Shown: positions 42,576 to 50,450 of the stretch, one piece after another
Numbering within the stretch: position 1 is the stretch's first letter
How the letters are laid out: each line of letters opens with the position of its first letter
Assembly (NCBI RefSeq): GCF_014651695.1
Contig: NZ_BMXJ01000011.1
Coordinates: forward strand, 1-64,000
Reading direction: 5' to 3'
Length of the DNA: 64,000 nucleotides
From: Nocardiopsis terrae
Lineage (GTDB): Bacteria; Actinomycetota; Actinomycetes; Streptosporangiales; Streptosporangiaceae
The notes under the pieces: model-generated
Databases searched by the model: none
What the model was told of the DNA's origin: nothing
What the model saw: only the letters and a program-made list of their open reading frames with translations
Translations under genes and position numbers: made by a program

Positions 42576-43103
42576 ATGCAGGAGGGTGACGGAAACGGCT
42601 GGGTGAAGTTGGCCGACGGGTCCCGGAGGTGGGGCCTGTACGGTGCCGCCGGGCTGCTGTTGTACGCCACCGACGTGGCCGGTTCCGGTCACGTCCTTCT
42701 CCAGCACCGCGCTGGCTGGACCCACATGGGCGACACCTGGGGGATCCCGGGCGGGGCCCGCAACCGGGACGAGACCCCGTTGGAGGCCGCCGTGCGCGAG
42801 TTCCGCGAGGAGGTCGCGGGCGACCTCGAGGACTACACGGTCCTGGGCAGCCACGAGCAGGACCTGACCGTGTGGCGCTACGACACGTTCCTGCTGCGGA
42901 TCCCCGTCCTGACCCCGTTCCGTCCCGGGAACGCGGAGAGCAACGAGATCCGCTGGGTACCGGTCGAGGAGGCCGAGGGGCTGCCCCTGCTGCCCGCCTT
43001 CCGTGCCGCCTGGCCGCACCTGCGGGCCGGTCTGCGCTCGGCGGCGGTCGGAGCCGGGGGTCACCACAGCGCCGACGCCGCGGGCACTTCCGCGGCCGAC
43101 TGA
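42576..43103 (+). CDS. Nudix hydrolase
   Basis: This 175-aa Nudix protein has RRWGLYGAAGLLLY at the N terminus (an actinobacterial subfamily hallmark) and the box GGARNRDETPLEAAVREFREEVAG (G-x5-E-x7-RE-x2-EE). The substrate is unknown; possibly (d)NTP or ADP-ribose sanitation. ATG 42576 has GGAGG five bases upstream; a longer frame from 42507 is unlikely. It stands alone between non-coding stretches. Confidence 0.83.
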   Translation: MQEGDGNGWVKLADGSRRWGLYGAAGLLLYATDVAGSGHVLLQHRAGWTHMGDTWGIPGGARNRDETPLEAAVREFREEVAGDLEDYTVLGSHEQDLTVWRYDTFLLRIPVLTPFRPGNAESNEIRWVPVEEAEGLPLLPAFRAAWPHLRAGLRSAAVGAGGHHSADAAGTSAAD

Positions 43104-43303
43104 ACGTTGTTACCGGAAGAGGCACCCCGTGCGTCCCTCCGGGACGGCTCGTGTCGGGTTTCGCCGCCGGGGCAGGTGCCGAGGCGCCGCCTCGGGGGTA
43201 AGTCAGGGACGGGCCCTGATGTGCTGGTCGCCCCGGCCCGGCATGCTGGACGGGACGGCCCTGCGACGAGTGGGTGCCACGCGATTCGACTGGAGCTGTG
43301 AAC

Positions 43304-43741
43304 ATGACGCTGGAGCGCGGTAACGCATTCACTCCCGTCGCCTCGGCGGCGATGATCTGGCCGTGGGGGGCGTCCGTGATCGGCGGCACCGTGGCCGGTG
43401 CCCTGTCCTTCCTGGCCAACTTCGGCCTGGCGGGTATCCCCGCCGGGGTGACGACCGGCATCTTCTTCTTCGCCCTGATCGGCGGGGTCGGCGGCGTGCT
43501 GAGCAAGAAGAGCGACCGCCGCGGCCGCCGCTGGGCCGCCTCGTACCCGTTCCGCTACGCGAGTGCCCCGGCCCTGCTCGGCGGTGGCGCCACCGCCGTG
43601 GTGAGCTACATCGTGTCCGTGATCACTGACTTCGCGATCATCGGCGGGCTGTTCGGCGGCCTCTGGACGGGTCTTGGTGTGGGCCTTGCCCTGTGGCTCA
43701 TCATCGGTGTCGTGGCCATGGTCGCCGGGGACAAGAAGTAG
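43304..43741 (+). CDS. Four-helix membrane protein of unknown function
   Basis: This 145-aa protein has hydrophobic segments at about 15-38, 45-65, 85-107 and 112-138, separated by a basic loop SKKSDRRGRRWAASYPFRYAS after the second. I recognise no family. ATG 43304 has GGAG twelve bases upstream, rather distant. The next gene is a DUF2786 protein 124 bases away on the same strand, with a small hairpin between. Confidence 0.6.
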   Translation: MTLERGNAFTPVASAAMIWPWGASVIGGTVAGALSFLANFGLAGIPAGVTTGIFFFALIGGVGGVLSKKSDRRGRRWAASYPFRYASAPALLGGGATAVVSYIVSVITDFAIIGGLFGGLWTGLGVGLALWLIIGVVAMVAGDKK

Positions 43742-43763
43742 GCGCTTTCGGGTGGTGGTTCTG

Positions 43764-43782
43764 CGCCACCGTGATGGTGGCG
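43764..43782 (+). terminator. Small hairpin after the membrane protein gene
   Basis: CGCCACC (43764-43770) and GGTGGCG (43776-43782) flank a 5-nt loop, 23 bases past the stop. Confidence 0.45.
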
Positions 43783-43864
43783 GGGAACAGAAGGGCTTAG
43801 GCTCGATGTTTTCCGCCAAGGAGCGGATGGACCACACCTCACCTACGGGAGACAACCGGCGCCG

Positions 43865-44701
43865 ATGACTGAAGCTGCTCGTCAGAAGATGGTCGAGCGG
43901 GTCCGCGGGCTCCTTCGCATGGCGGAGGACCCCGCGGTCACTGATGCCGAAAGCCAGGCGTTCACCGCCAAGGCCGCCGAGCTGATGACCCGCCACGCGA
44001 TCGCCGAGGCCGAGGCCCGCGCCGAGAGGGGCGAGGAACCGGACGCGATCAGTCGCCTGGACTACACCGTCCCGGGGGTGGGCGGCCACGGCAAGGCCCG
44101 GGTCCGGGCCCTGGCCGACATCGCCGCCGCCTACGGGTGCCAGTCGGCGGTGCGCGGGAACAACTCCGAGAACACCGACCGGACCATCATCCTGGTGGGG
44201 ACGGTCAGCGCCCTGGACGCCCTGCGGATGCTGATGCCGTCGATCTCCATGCAGATGGAGGCCTCGGCCAAGTTCATGAGTTCCGCGCACGTGACCGATA
44301 TCCGGGAACTGCGCAACTACACGCGTTCCGAGCTGGAGACCGAGCGCAAGCGCTACTACCGGTCCTTCGTGCGCGCCTACGGTCAGGCGGTGGCCGAACG
44401 CATTCGTGAGTTTCGGGCGCGGCTCCAGGAAATGGCCTCGAACGACGACGACTCAGGCGTCACTGAGGGTAGCGGAGAGAACGGTTCGACACGTGGTGCG
44501 GAGTTGGTTCTCCGGGACGATCTGAACCGGGTGAACGAAGAGTTCCACAAGCAGTTCCCACAGTTGCGTAAACACCGCCCCGAGCGCACCCACAGCGCGG
44601 CCGGCTACCGGGCCGGGTACCGCCGCGGACGCCAGGCTGAGCTGGGTTTGGACACCCCGGTGACCAGTGGGCGGGCGTCCACCTTGGCCGAGGGCGAATA
44701 G
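43865..44701 (+). CDS. DUF2786 domain protein
   Basis: This 278-aa protein begins with the DUF2786 motif: KMVERVRGLLRMAEDPAVTDAESQAFTAKAAELMTRHAI. A central domain follows (ARVRALADIAAAYGCQSAV, IILVGTVSALDALRMLMPS) and a C-terminal basic AAGYRAGYRRGRQAELGL. DUF2786 also occurs in phage and plasmid proteins, but no enzymatic role is known. It is convergent with the clamp gene dnaN2 across a group of DnaA boxes. Confidence 0.8.
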   Translation: MTEAARQKMVERVRGLLRMAEDPAVTDAESQAFTAKAAELMTRHAIAEAEARAERGEEPDAISRLDYTVPGVGGHGKARVRALADIAAAYGCQSAVRGNNSENTDRTIILVGTVSALDALRMLMPSISMQMEASAKFMSSAHVTDIRELRNYTRSELETERKRYYRSFVRAYGQAVAERIREFRARLQEMASNDDDSGVTEGSGENGSTRGAELVLRDDLNRVNEEFHKQFPQLRKHRPERTHSAAGYRAGYRRGRQAELGLDTPVTSGRASTLAEGE

Positions 44702-44715
44702 CCCGCCACGCGGAG

Positions 44716-44886
44716 TTGTCCACAGGCTGTGCACAGATTCCACGCTGGCACTGTTTTCCCTTGTCAAAGGGGAAATGCGAGCCGATTCGAGAGGCCGTTC
44801 AGACCTCCGAAGGGGTCGATCACCCCGGGTTATCCACAGGCGGAGGATGAAGCCTGTGGATAACTCGCGCGCAGTCCTGTGGAGAA
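44716..44886. promoter_or_regulatory. Cluster of four DnaA boxes
   Basis: TTGTCCACA (44716-44724), TTATCCACA (44830-44838), TGTGGATAA (44855-44863) and TGTGGAGAA (44878-44886) lie within 171 bases, two in each orientation. The middle pair is exact consensus. The intergenic region is between two convergent genes, so these are not promoter elements. Confidence 0.7.
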
Positions 44887-44913
44887 CTTTCCCAAGAACG
44901 GGAAAACCGCTGG

Positions 44914-46068
44914 TCAAGTAACACGAAGGGGCTGGACGAGGTAGCGGAAGGACGGCTCCTCGCCCTCCTTCGCCGGAACGTCGGTGAACACGGCGGGTTT
45001 GGTCGGTTCGGTGAAGTTCAGACGGGCGGTGTCGGTCCCCACCCCGCTGAGCCCGTCCACCAGGTAGTCGGGCCGGAAGGCCAGCCGGATCGGCTCCCCC
45101 TCGTACCCGACCCCGATGGCCTCCACGGCCTGGGCGTCGTCCCCCGAACCCGCCTCCAGCACGACCTCACCCTCCGTGAAGGCGAGCCGTAGCGGCGTGT
45201 TCCGGTCAGCCACCAAAGCCACCCGCTTGACCGCCTCCAGCAGCGGCGCGACCCCGACCTCGGCCCGGGCGGAGAACTCCGTGGGGAACCAGGCGCCGTA
45301 CTTGACGAAGTCGCTGTCGATCAGCCGGGTGGTGGTCCGGCGTTCCCCGTTCTCGAAACCGATCATGCCCTCGCCCGGCGAGAGGCTGACCCCCCGGCCG
45401 ACCTGGACGGTGGACAGGGCGATGTCCACGTTGCTCTGGTTGATCAGGCCCCGGACCGTGTTGGCCAGGGTGCGGGCGGGCACAAGGGCGGACACGTCGA
45501 TCCCGGGGTCCTCGGGGCGCCACCACAGCTCGCGTACCGCGATGCGGTAGCGGTCGGTGGCCACCACACGCAGGGTGTCGCCGGTGAAGTCCAGATAGGC
45601 GCCGGTGAGCATGGGCAGGGTGTCGTCCCGGCTGGCCGCGGGGGTCACCTGGCGCACGGCGGCTGTGAGGGCGTCCGCGGGGACGGAGCCGATCCGTCCG
45701 GGCATGCCGGGCAGGCTCGGGTAGTCCTCCAGCGGCATGGTGATCAGCGTGAACCTGGCCGCGCCGCCGCTGACCAGTACCTTGGGCCCGTCGGTATCGA
45801 TGCGCACCGTGCCGGAGGGCAGGTTGTTCACGATCTCGGCGAGCAGCCGGCCGGGGACCAGGGCGGCCCCGGGTTCCTCGGAGAGGACCTCGACGGAGGC
45901 GCGCGTGGAGACCTCGTAGTCGAAGCCGGACAGGTGCAGCGCGCTTCCGTCCGCGGAGACCTCCATCCGCATCCCCGCGAGCACGGGTACCGCGTGCCTG
46001 GCGGGCAGGGCCCGAGCGGTCCAGGCGACCGCCTCCGCGAACGCGTCGCGATCCACTCGAAGTCTCAC
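44914..46068 (-). CDS. DNA polymerase III beta clamp paralogue (DnaN2)
   Basis: This 384-aa protein has the three-domain sliding-clamp fold: MRLRVDRDAFAEAVAWTARALPAR (domain 1), LTAAVRQVTPAASRDDTLPMLTGAYLDF and VVATDRYRIAVRELWW (domain 2), and EPTKPAVFTDV...YLVQPLR at the C terminus in place of YLxMPxR. The surroundings lack dnaA, recF and gyrB, so it is not the primary dnaN. Streptomyces also carry a second copy. It may serve repair polymerases. The GTG start has AGGAGG seven bases upstream. Confidence 0.85.
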   Translation of the reverse strand: MRLRVDRDAFAEAVAWTARALPARHAVPVLAGMRMEVSADGSALHLSGFDYEVSTRASVEVLSEEPGAALVPGRLLAEIVNNLPSGTVRIDTDGPKVLVSGGAARFTLITMPLEDYPSLPGMPGRIGSVPADALTAAVRQVTPAASRDDTLPMLTGAYLDFTGDTLRVVATDRYRIAVRELWWRPEDPGIDVSALVPARTLANTVRGLINQSNVDIALSTVQVGRGVSLSPGEGMIGFENGERRTTTRLIDSDFVKYGAWFPTEFSARAEVGVAPLLEAVKRVALVADRNTPLRLAFTEGEVVLEAGSGDDAQAVEAIGVGYEGEPIRLAFRPDYLVDGLSGVGTDTARLNFTEPTKPAVFTDVPAKEGEEPSFRYLVQPLRVT

Positions 46069-46167
46069 TACGCTGCCTCCTGCGTCGACCCGTGCCCGTC
46101 CCGGTCAACGTACCCAGCGGCAACGACATTCGACAGGCCCGTGCCGGACCCGGCCAAGAACGCGCGA

Positions 46168-46209
46168 GGCCCCGGTCAGACGGGGCGGAAGGGGTGTCTG
46201 ACCGGGGCC
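46168..46209 (-). terminator. Terminator after the thioesterase gene
   Basis: A 14-bp perfect stem (46168-46181 / 46196-46209) with a 14-nt loop lies 15 bases after the stop. Confidence 0.75.
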
Positions 46210-46224
46210 GGAACCGGGGGAGGG

Positions 46225-46692
46225 TTACTTCCTGTTGGGGCGCAGCGTCCACAGGACGGTCATCCGGCCGGTGACCGTGCCGTCGTCGGTGCGCAGCTCG
46301 ATGTCGACGGGGAACTCGGGGCGCTTGCCCGCGTCGAGTTCGGCGACGACCTCGTCCCGGGTACGGCCCAGGGTGGCTTCGGCGGTGACGTCGCCCATCG
46401 CGAGCTTGAGGTAGCGGATCTCGGCGCTGACCGCGAGCGGAACGGCCCGCTCCAGCTGGTCACTGAAAGTGCCGACCACGATGGCGCCCGAGGCGGACTC
46501 GGCGAGCGTGAACATGGCCCCCGCGTGCGGGCCGCCCACGTGGTTGTGGTGGTCGGCGTTGTCGGGCAGCCGCATGACGGCACGCCCGTGGTCCAGGTCG
46601 CTGAAGGTCACGCCCAGCGTCCGTGCGAAGGGAACCGAGGCCAGGAACCCGGACTTGACCATCTCCGCCGTCTCGGCGTCCATTTTCTCCAT
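46225..46692 (-). CDS. Hotdog-fold thioesterase (DUF4442/PaaI-like)
   Basis: This 155-aa hotdog protein has the pattern HHNHVGGPHAGAMFTLAESASGAIV, the typical helix-start and N-H-x-G-x-x-H-A-G motif of PaaI/YiiD thioesterases. It probably hydrolyses acyl-CoA thioesters. ATG 46692 (MEKMDAETAEM) or GTG 46698 starts it, directly after a 16-base palindrome, so it may be repressor-controlled. It lies between dnaN2 and tRNA-Ser. Confidence 0.8.
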   Translation of the reverse strand: MEKMDAETAEMVKSGFLASVPFARTLGVTFSDLDHGRAVMRLPDNADHHNHVGGPHAGAMFTLAESASGAIVVGTFSDQLERAVPLAVSAEIRYLKLAMGDVTAEATLGRTRDEVVAELDAGKRPEFPVDIELRTDDGTVTGRMTVLWTLRPNRK

Positions 46693-46700
46693 ACGCACAG

Positions 46701-46716
46701 GTTACTCACGAGTAAC
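46701..46716. promoter_or_regulatory. Palindromic operator before the thioesterase
   Basis: GTTACTC-AC-GAGTAAC is a perfect 7+7 inverted repeat that ends only a few bases before the start codon, suggesting control by a TetR-type repressor. A related TTACT-N7-AGTAA occurs at 9436-9452. Confidence 0.55.
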
Positions 46717-46820
46717 TGCCTGGCGCCACCCCGGCCCCTCCTCGGGGCGAACCCGGAACATCCCCGCGAACCCGCCCCCGCCGTGGGTTACCATGTCTGG
46801 CGGAGAGGCAGTCTCCTCCA

Positions 46821-46909
46821 GGAGGGTTCGCATAGCGGCCGAGTGCAGTGCTCTTGAAAAGCACCAAGTCCTTGACGGGGCTTCGTGGGTTCAAATCCCA
46901 CACCCTCCG
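46821..46909 (+). tRNA. tRNA-Ser(TGA), host of the integrative element
   Basis: A class II tRNA: acceptor GGAGGGT with ACCCTCC, anticodon arm GTGCT-CTTGAAA-AGCAC giving TGA, a long variable arm, and T-loop GTTCAAATC. CCA is not encoded. The last 35 bases belong to the att repeat, so integration keeps the tRNA intact. Confidence 0.95.
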
Positions 46910-46910
46910 C
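46875..46910 (+). repeat. attL core repeat
   Basis: A 36-base sequence covers the tRNA-Ser variable arm, T-arm and acceptor 3' strand. It is identical to 58048-58083; flanking bases differ at both ends, defining the limits. Confidence 0.95.
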
Positions 46911-46955
46911 AGAATCAGGAAGTTTTCCCAGGTGGGAGCCTTCCGAGAAACACGG

Positions 46956-47020
46956 CGAAGGCCGGTGGTCCCGGGCCGGTGCACATTCAGTGCACACGGT
47001 CCGCAGGCCACCGGCCTTCG
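46956..47020 (-). terminator. Long-arm hairpin downstream of int
   Basis: CGAAGGCCGGTGG (46956-46968) is the exact inverse of 47008-47020, leaving a 39-base loop that contains the arm palindrome at 46980. It lies 33 bases past the int stop and may terminate int or shape the att region. Confidence 0.5.
46980..46996. repeat. Left copy of a 17-base palindromic motif near attL
   Basis: TGCACATTCAGTGCACA lies 69 bases inside attL, with symmetric core TGCAC-ATTCA-GTGCA. An identical copy lies inside attR, which suggests an integrase or excisionase arm site. Confidence 0.65.
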
Positions 47021-47052
47021 GTGTATCCGGGGCTGCCCCCGTTGAGGAGGGG

Positions 47053-48252
47053 TCACGCGGCCAGCGCGGCGAGGCGGGCGACGTCCATCGCTTCTGCGAC
47101 CTCGTCCAGGCGGTCCGGGAACAGGTGCCCGTAGCGGTCGAGGGTCATCGTGGCGGTGGCGTGGCCGAGCATCGACTGCACCACCTTCACGTCGGCCCCG
47201 GAGGCGATGGCGAGTGAGGCCGCTGTGTGACGGAGCTTGTGCGGAGTGAGACCCTTGCCCGCCAGACCGGCCGCCTTCACCGCGTTGCCGAACTCCCGGT
47301 AACGCCAGTTGCGGATGCGCAGCGGAGCACCCCGACGAGTCGTGAACACCAGTTCATCGGGAGCGCGCCCTTCCAGGAGCGGACGCAGTTCGGGCACCAG
47401 CGAGGGAGGAACGGGCACCGTGCGGGGCTTGCCCGTCTTCGGGGTCTGTTCGATGAGTTCGCCCTCCACCTCAGCGAAGGCCACCGCCACCCGCACCCGG
47501 CGCCGCTCCAGGTCCACACGTCCCACCCGCAGCGCGGCGGCTTCGTTGAACCGCAGGCCCGTGTAGGCCAGCAGGAGGATCAGCGCACGGTTGATCGGAG
47601 CAGTCGAGGCGATCTGCCCGTACTTGGTGCGCAGCCCGCCAGCGGCGTTGGCCAGAGCCTCCACCTGGACGTGGTCGAGGTAGACGTGTTCGGCTTCGGA
47701 GGGCTTGGGCAGCGGCACGCCCTTGGCCGGGTTGTAGGGGATACGCCGGGGCACGCACCAGCCGAGCACCATCGACAGCACGACGTGCGCGTGCCGGGTC
47801 TGCGAGGCCCCGAGGTTCGATCCGCCCTCGTCCCGCGGCTTCTGGAGCCGCGCCACCCACACGGCGATGTCCTCACCATGAATTGCCGAGAGCGGTTGGT
47901 CCCCCCAGCGCGGAAACACGTGGTTGTCGAGCACGGCCCGGTACTGCCACCAGGTGGACCGCTTGATGTCGGTGCGAGTGGTCAGCCACTTCTCGGCCAT
48001 CTGCCCGAGGGTGACCTTCGCGGCCGAAGGGTCGCGGTAGGAGCCTTCGTGCAGGCTGTTCTCGATCTCGGTCTGCCGCTTCTCGGCATCCGGCTTCTTC
48101 TTGTAGGTGCCGGCGCTTTTGATCTTCCCGGAGGGGTCGTAGTAGCGGACCATCCACCGCGCGGGAGGGGTGCGCTTGGCGGTCTTGGCCTTGCGTACGG
48201 CTTCGGTGTACGCCTTGTCCTTGGTGCGGTCGTAGACCCAGGCACGGGCCAT
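47053..48252 (-). CDS. int: Tyrosine integrase
   Basis: This 399-aa site-specific recombinase has an N-terminal SAM-like core-binding region (about 75-175) and a catalytic domain with TGLRFNEAAALRVGRVDL (first Arg), HKLRHTAASLAIASG (HxxR), and MLGHATATMTLDRYGHLF (His and the nucleophile Tyr). The N-terminal RTPPARWMVRYYDPSGK-type beta-hairpin is an arm-binding domain. ATG 48252 has AAGGAGA eight bases upstream. It catalyses integration into tRNA-Ser and excision with Xis. The gene is nearest attL, as in pSAM2. Confidence 0.93.
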   Translation of the reverse strand: MARAWVYDRTKDKAYTEAVRKAKTAKRTPPARWMVRYYDPSGKIKSAGTYKKKPDAEKRQTEIENSLHEGSYRDPSAAKVTLGQMAEKWLTTRTDIKRSTWWQYRAVLDNHVFPRWGDQPLSAIHGEDIAVWVARLQKPRDEGGSNLGASQTRHAHVVLSMVLGWCVPRRIPYNPAKGVPLPKPSEAEHVYLDHVQVEALANAAGGLRTKYGQIASTAPINRALILLLAYTGLRFNEAAALRVGRVDLERRRVRVAVAFAEVEGELIEQTPKTGKPRTVPVPPSLVPELRPLLEGRAPDELVFTTRRGAPLRIRNWRYREFGNAVKAAGLAGKGLTPHKLRHTAASLAIASGADVKVVQSMLGHATATMTLDRYGHLFPDRLDEVAEAMDVARLAALAA

Positions 48253-48271
48253 GATCAGTCTCCTTGGGGGG

Positions 48272-48481
48272 TTACCGGGTTCGGACCCAGGCATGGACCT
48301 CAGCGGGCACGTAGCGCACGTACCGGCCGATGCGGTGGGAGGGAGGCCCGTCGCCCTTGTATCGCCACTCGTAGAGCGTCTTGACGGGCACGCGGAGGTA
48401 GGCGGCCGTGTCCTTGACCGACCAGAGCCCTTCCTCAGCACGGGGTCGGGGCACGGTTGGAGTGGTGCCAGCGGTTCTCAT
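48272..48481 (-). CDS. xis: Excisionase with MerR-like helix-turn-helix
   Basis: This 69-aa protein has WSVKDTAAYLRVPVKTLYEWRYKGDGPPSHRIGRYVRY, the excisionase/DNA-binding helix-turn-helix followed by a wing. It should bend DNA at the att sites to favour excision. Its ATG overlaps the repSA stop (ATGA), so xis is translated only with repSA, coupling excision to replication as in pSAM2. int begins 19 bases downstream. Confidence 0.88.
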   Translation of the reverse strand: MRTAGTTPTVPRPRAEEGLWSVKDTAAYLRVPVKTLYEWRYKGDGPPSHRIGRYVRYVPAEVHAWVRTR

Positions 48482-50178
48482 GCGGCCCTCGTCTCGGTGG
48501 TTGCCAAAAGATCGTTCTGCCGTGCGGCGTCGAGCTGAGAACGGCGTTTGAGCGCTTCCCCCACGGCCCGCAGCAGGCGTTGTTCTCGGGGAGCCACGTC
48601 AGGGTCGGTGGGACGTGCGAGTTCCCAGACGAAGTCACTGGAGTTGACCGAGTTCAGGACCGGGGGACGAGGGTGTTCGTTGTCGCCCTGGTCCTCGTTG
48701 GCGGGGCCGCTATTAACGCCGTTAATCCCGAGCACCTCCAGGACCCAGGCCAGCCGGTCCGCTTTGTGGTCGGCCAGGGTCTTGCCGGACCACTTGCGTG
48801 AGACCAGGACGCGGCGGCCCGCGTACCCGAGGTGTTCGCGGCGGTGGGCTTTGGAGCGGCAGAACCCGGGACGCTGGCCAGCTTTGGGATCCTGGGGCTG
48901 GATGCCGTAGCGCAGCCAGTTCGAGCACCGGGGCGAGCACGGCTCAAAGCGCAGTGTTTCCATGAGCCGGTCCACGTGCTGTTCCTGCCGAGTCGTCTCG
49001 GCGGCGTGGCAGTCGGCGATGTCCTTGGTCAGGTATTTGGCCAGATAGCGCACGCACCGGGCGGCGTCCTCGGTGCCGACCACGACCCCCTTTGCGTCGA
49101 CCTGCTTTCCGAAGCGGACCACGTGGAAGGGCTCCGGGTCCGGTTGGTCGTCGATGGCGTCCAGCGCCTCATCCCAGGTCGGGAGGACTTCCCCCGTGGT
49201 GGGGTCGAGGTAGGTGGCGGCGTCCGCATCCCACACCGGCAGGTGTTCGCCCTCGAAACGCACCGTGTCCGCGTGAGGCCACCACACCTGGTGGTAGGTC
49301 GCGGCGGCGATCTGGCGCAGTTCGGCCCGGGGCAGGGTGCCGCGTGTGGCCATGTGCAGGTGCGGAGCCAGACGGCGTTGGGGTTCGACGGAGGCGAAGT
49401 ACTGGACGTCGAATCCGGCGACCCGGCGTAGGTTCTGCACGAACCGGTCGATGAGCTTGGAGAAGTGCAGCGTGTCCCGGACGGCCCGCCGGTAGTCATA
49501 GGTGGAGAAGTCCACCGGGGTGCCATCGGAGCGCACCCGCCCGTAGGAGTCCAGGGTGAGGGTCAGGAACAGGGAGGGTCGGAACACCTTCCCCGAGCCA
49601 GGGTCAGTGAACGCCCGCCCGACCGTCTTCCTCGTCATCGGTCGCTTGGGCAGACCCGGAACGTCCTGACGCCGTTTGGTGGAGCGCACCCGACGCGGAC
49701 CCGACTCGGAGGAGGCCGAGCGGGTGACCGACCCTCGGAGCCCGGAGGCGGTGATCTCCTCGTCCAGGTCCGCGATCGCAGCGTCCAGCGCGGCGAGCTG
49801 TTCCGGAGCGGCGGCCCCGGTCGCGGCGAGCCGGTCGCGTTCAGCGGTGACCATGGCCCGCTGCTCGACCCACACCTGTTGCTGCTCGGTGGGCGGGTCG
49901 GGCTCCACCACGGGTTCGGCTTCCAGGTGCCAACCCTCCTCGCACTGCGAGCGGCGTAGGGACCGTTTCCTCTTTGCACAGGCCGGACAGCGTGATTCGA
50001 GCGTGGACCCGCACGGGACGTCGATCACCTCGGTGGCACCGGTCGCGATGTTCGTGCGTCGAAGAGAGACCGGCCGGATGCACACACCGTGGTCAGCGGC
50101 GACCTGTTCGGCCACCTCACGGGCCAGGGGTTGCGCGAGTCGTTCGGCCCGGGTTGTCTTACCGGTAGGAGTGGGCAT
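48478..50178 (-). CDS. RepSA-family rolling-circle replication initiator
   Basis: This 566-aa initiator has an N-terminal zinc-binding CPAC...SQCEEGW region, the HUH motif in LAPHLHMATRG, and the catalytic Tyr in CVRYLAKYLTKDIADCH. A further Cys set (CSPRCSNWLRYGIQ, PGFCRSKAHRREHLGYAGRRV) is usual in RepSA proteins. It nicks the element's origin for rolling-circle replication after excision. ATG 50178 is taken because GGGGGTGG precedes it; a GTG/ATG fifteen bases upstream is possible. It is translationally coupled to xis. Confidence 0.88.
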   Translation of the reverse strand: MPTPTGKTTRAERLAQPLAREVAEQVAADHGVCIRPVSLRRTNIATGATEVIDVPCGSTLESRCPACAKRKRSLRRSQCEEGWHLEAEPVVEPDPPTEQQQVWVEQRAMVTAERDRLAATGAAAPEQLAALDAAIADLDEEITASGLRGSVTRSASSESGPRRVRSTKRRQDVPGLPKRPMTRKTVGRAFTDPGSGKVFRPSLFLTLTLDSYGRVRSDGTPVDFSTYDYRRAVRDTLHFSKLIDRFVQNLRRVAGFDVQYFASVEPQRRLAPHLHMATRGTLPRAELRQIAAATYHQVWWPHADTVRFEGEHLPVWDADAATYLDPTTGEVLPTWDEALDAIDDQPDPEPFHVVRFGKQVDAKGVVVGTEDAARCVRYLAKYLTKDIADCHAAETTRQEQHVDRLMETLRFEPCSPRCSNWLRYGIQPQDPKAGQRPGFCRSKAHRREHLGYAGRRVLVSRKWSGKTLADHKADRLAWVLEVLGINGVNSGPANEDQGDNEHPRPPVLNSVNSSDFVWELARPTDPDVAPREQRLLRAVGEALKRRSQLDAARQNDLLATTETRAA

Positions 50179-50216
50179 CAGAGCCACCCCCACTGTGCCG
50201 AGGAGAAGAAGCAGGC

Positions 50217-50450
50217 ATGCGTATCGTCGGAGTCGCGAACCTGGTGATGGCCCTCGTGTGGGTACCGATCGCGGTCTTTGCGCCGTACGAGGGGGACGGC
50301 TTGGTGCGGCAGGCTCAGATCTTTAACGCGGTGATCTTCTCCACGTTCACGGTCATATGGGCCAGACATGAGCTGGTCGCTTACCGTGCCCGGAACAGGA
50401 GCGGTCGACATCAGGCACCTTCTTCCGTCGCAGAGGAAGCGGTCCCGTAG
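50217..50450 (+). CDS. Small two-helix membrane protein on the opposite strand
   Basis: This 77-aa frame has two clear hydrophobic helices (MRIVGVANLVMALVWVPIAV and FNAVIFSTFTVIWARHELVA) and a polar tail. It runs against the surrounding element genes and overlaps the 3' end of the translocase gene by 40 bases. AGGAG lies upstream at 50201, rather far. The hydrophobic layout resembles Spd-type spread proteins, but no family is recognised. Confidence 0.5.
   Translation: MRIVGVANLVMALVWVPIAVFAPYEGDGLVRQAQIFNAVIFSTFTVIWARHELVAYRARNRSGRHQAPSSVAEEAVP

Noticed and set aside
42142..42576. 144-codon + frame before the Nudix gene
   Set aside because: Low-complexity Arg/Gly/Pro translation and no ribosome site; the Nudix ATG has its own good site.
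44716..46068. Chromosomal origin oriC suggested by dnaN plus DnaA boxes
   Set aside because: dnaA, recF and gyrB are absent, only four boxes are present, and the boxes lie downstream of the clamp gene in a convergent gap. A paralogue with a small cluster is the better reading.
50178..50411. 77-codon minus frame between repSA and the translocase gene
   Set aside because: Composition is unlike a real protein, whereas the opposite strand encodes two clean hydrophobic helices.
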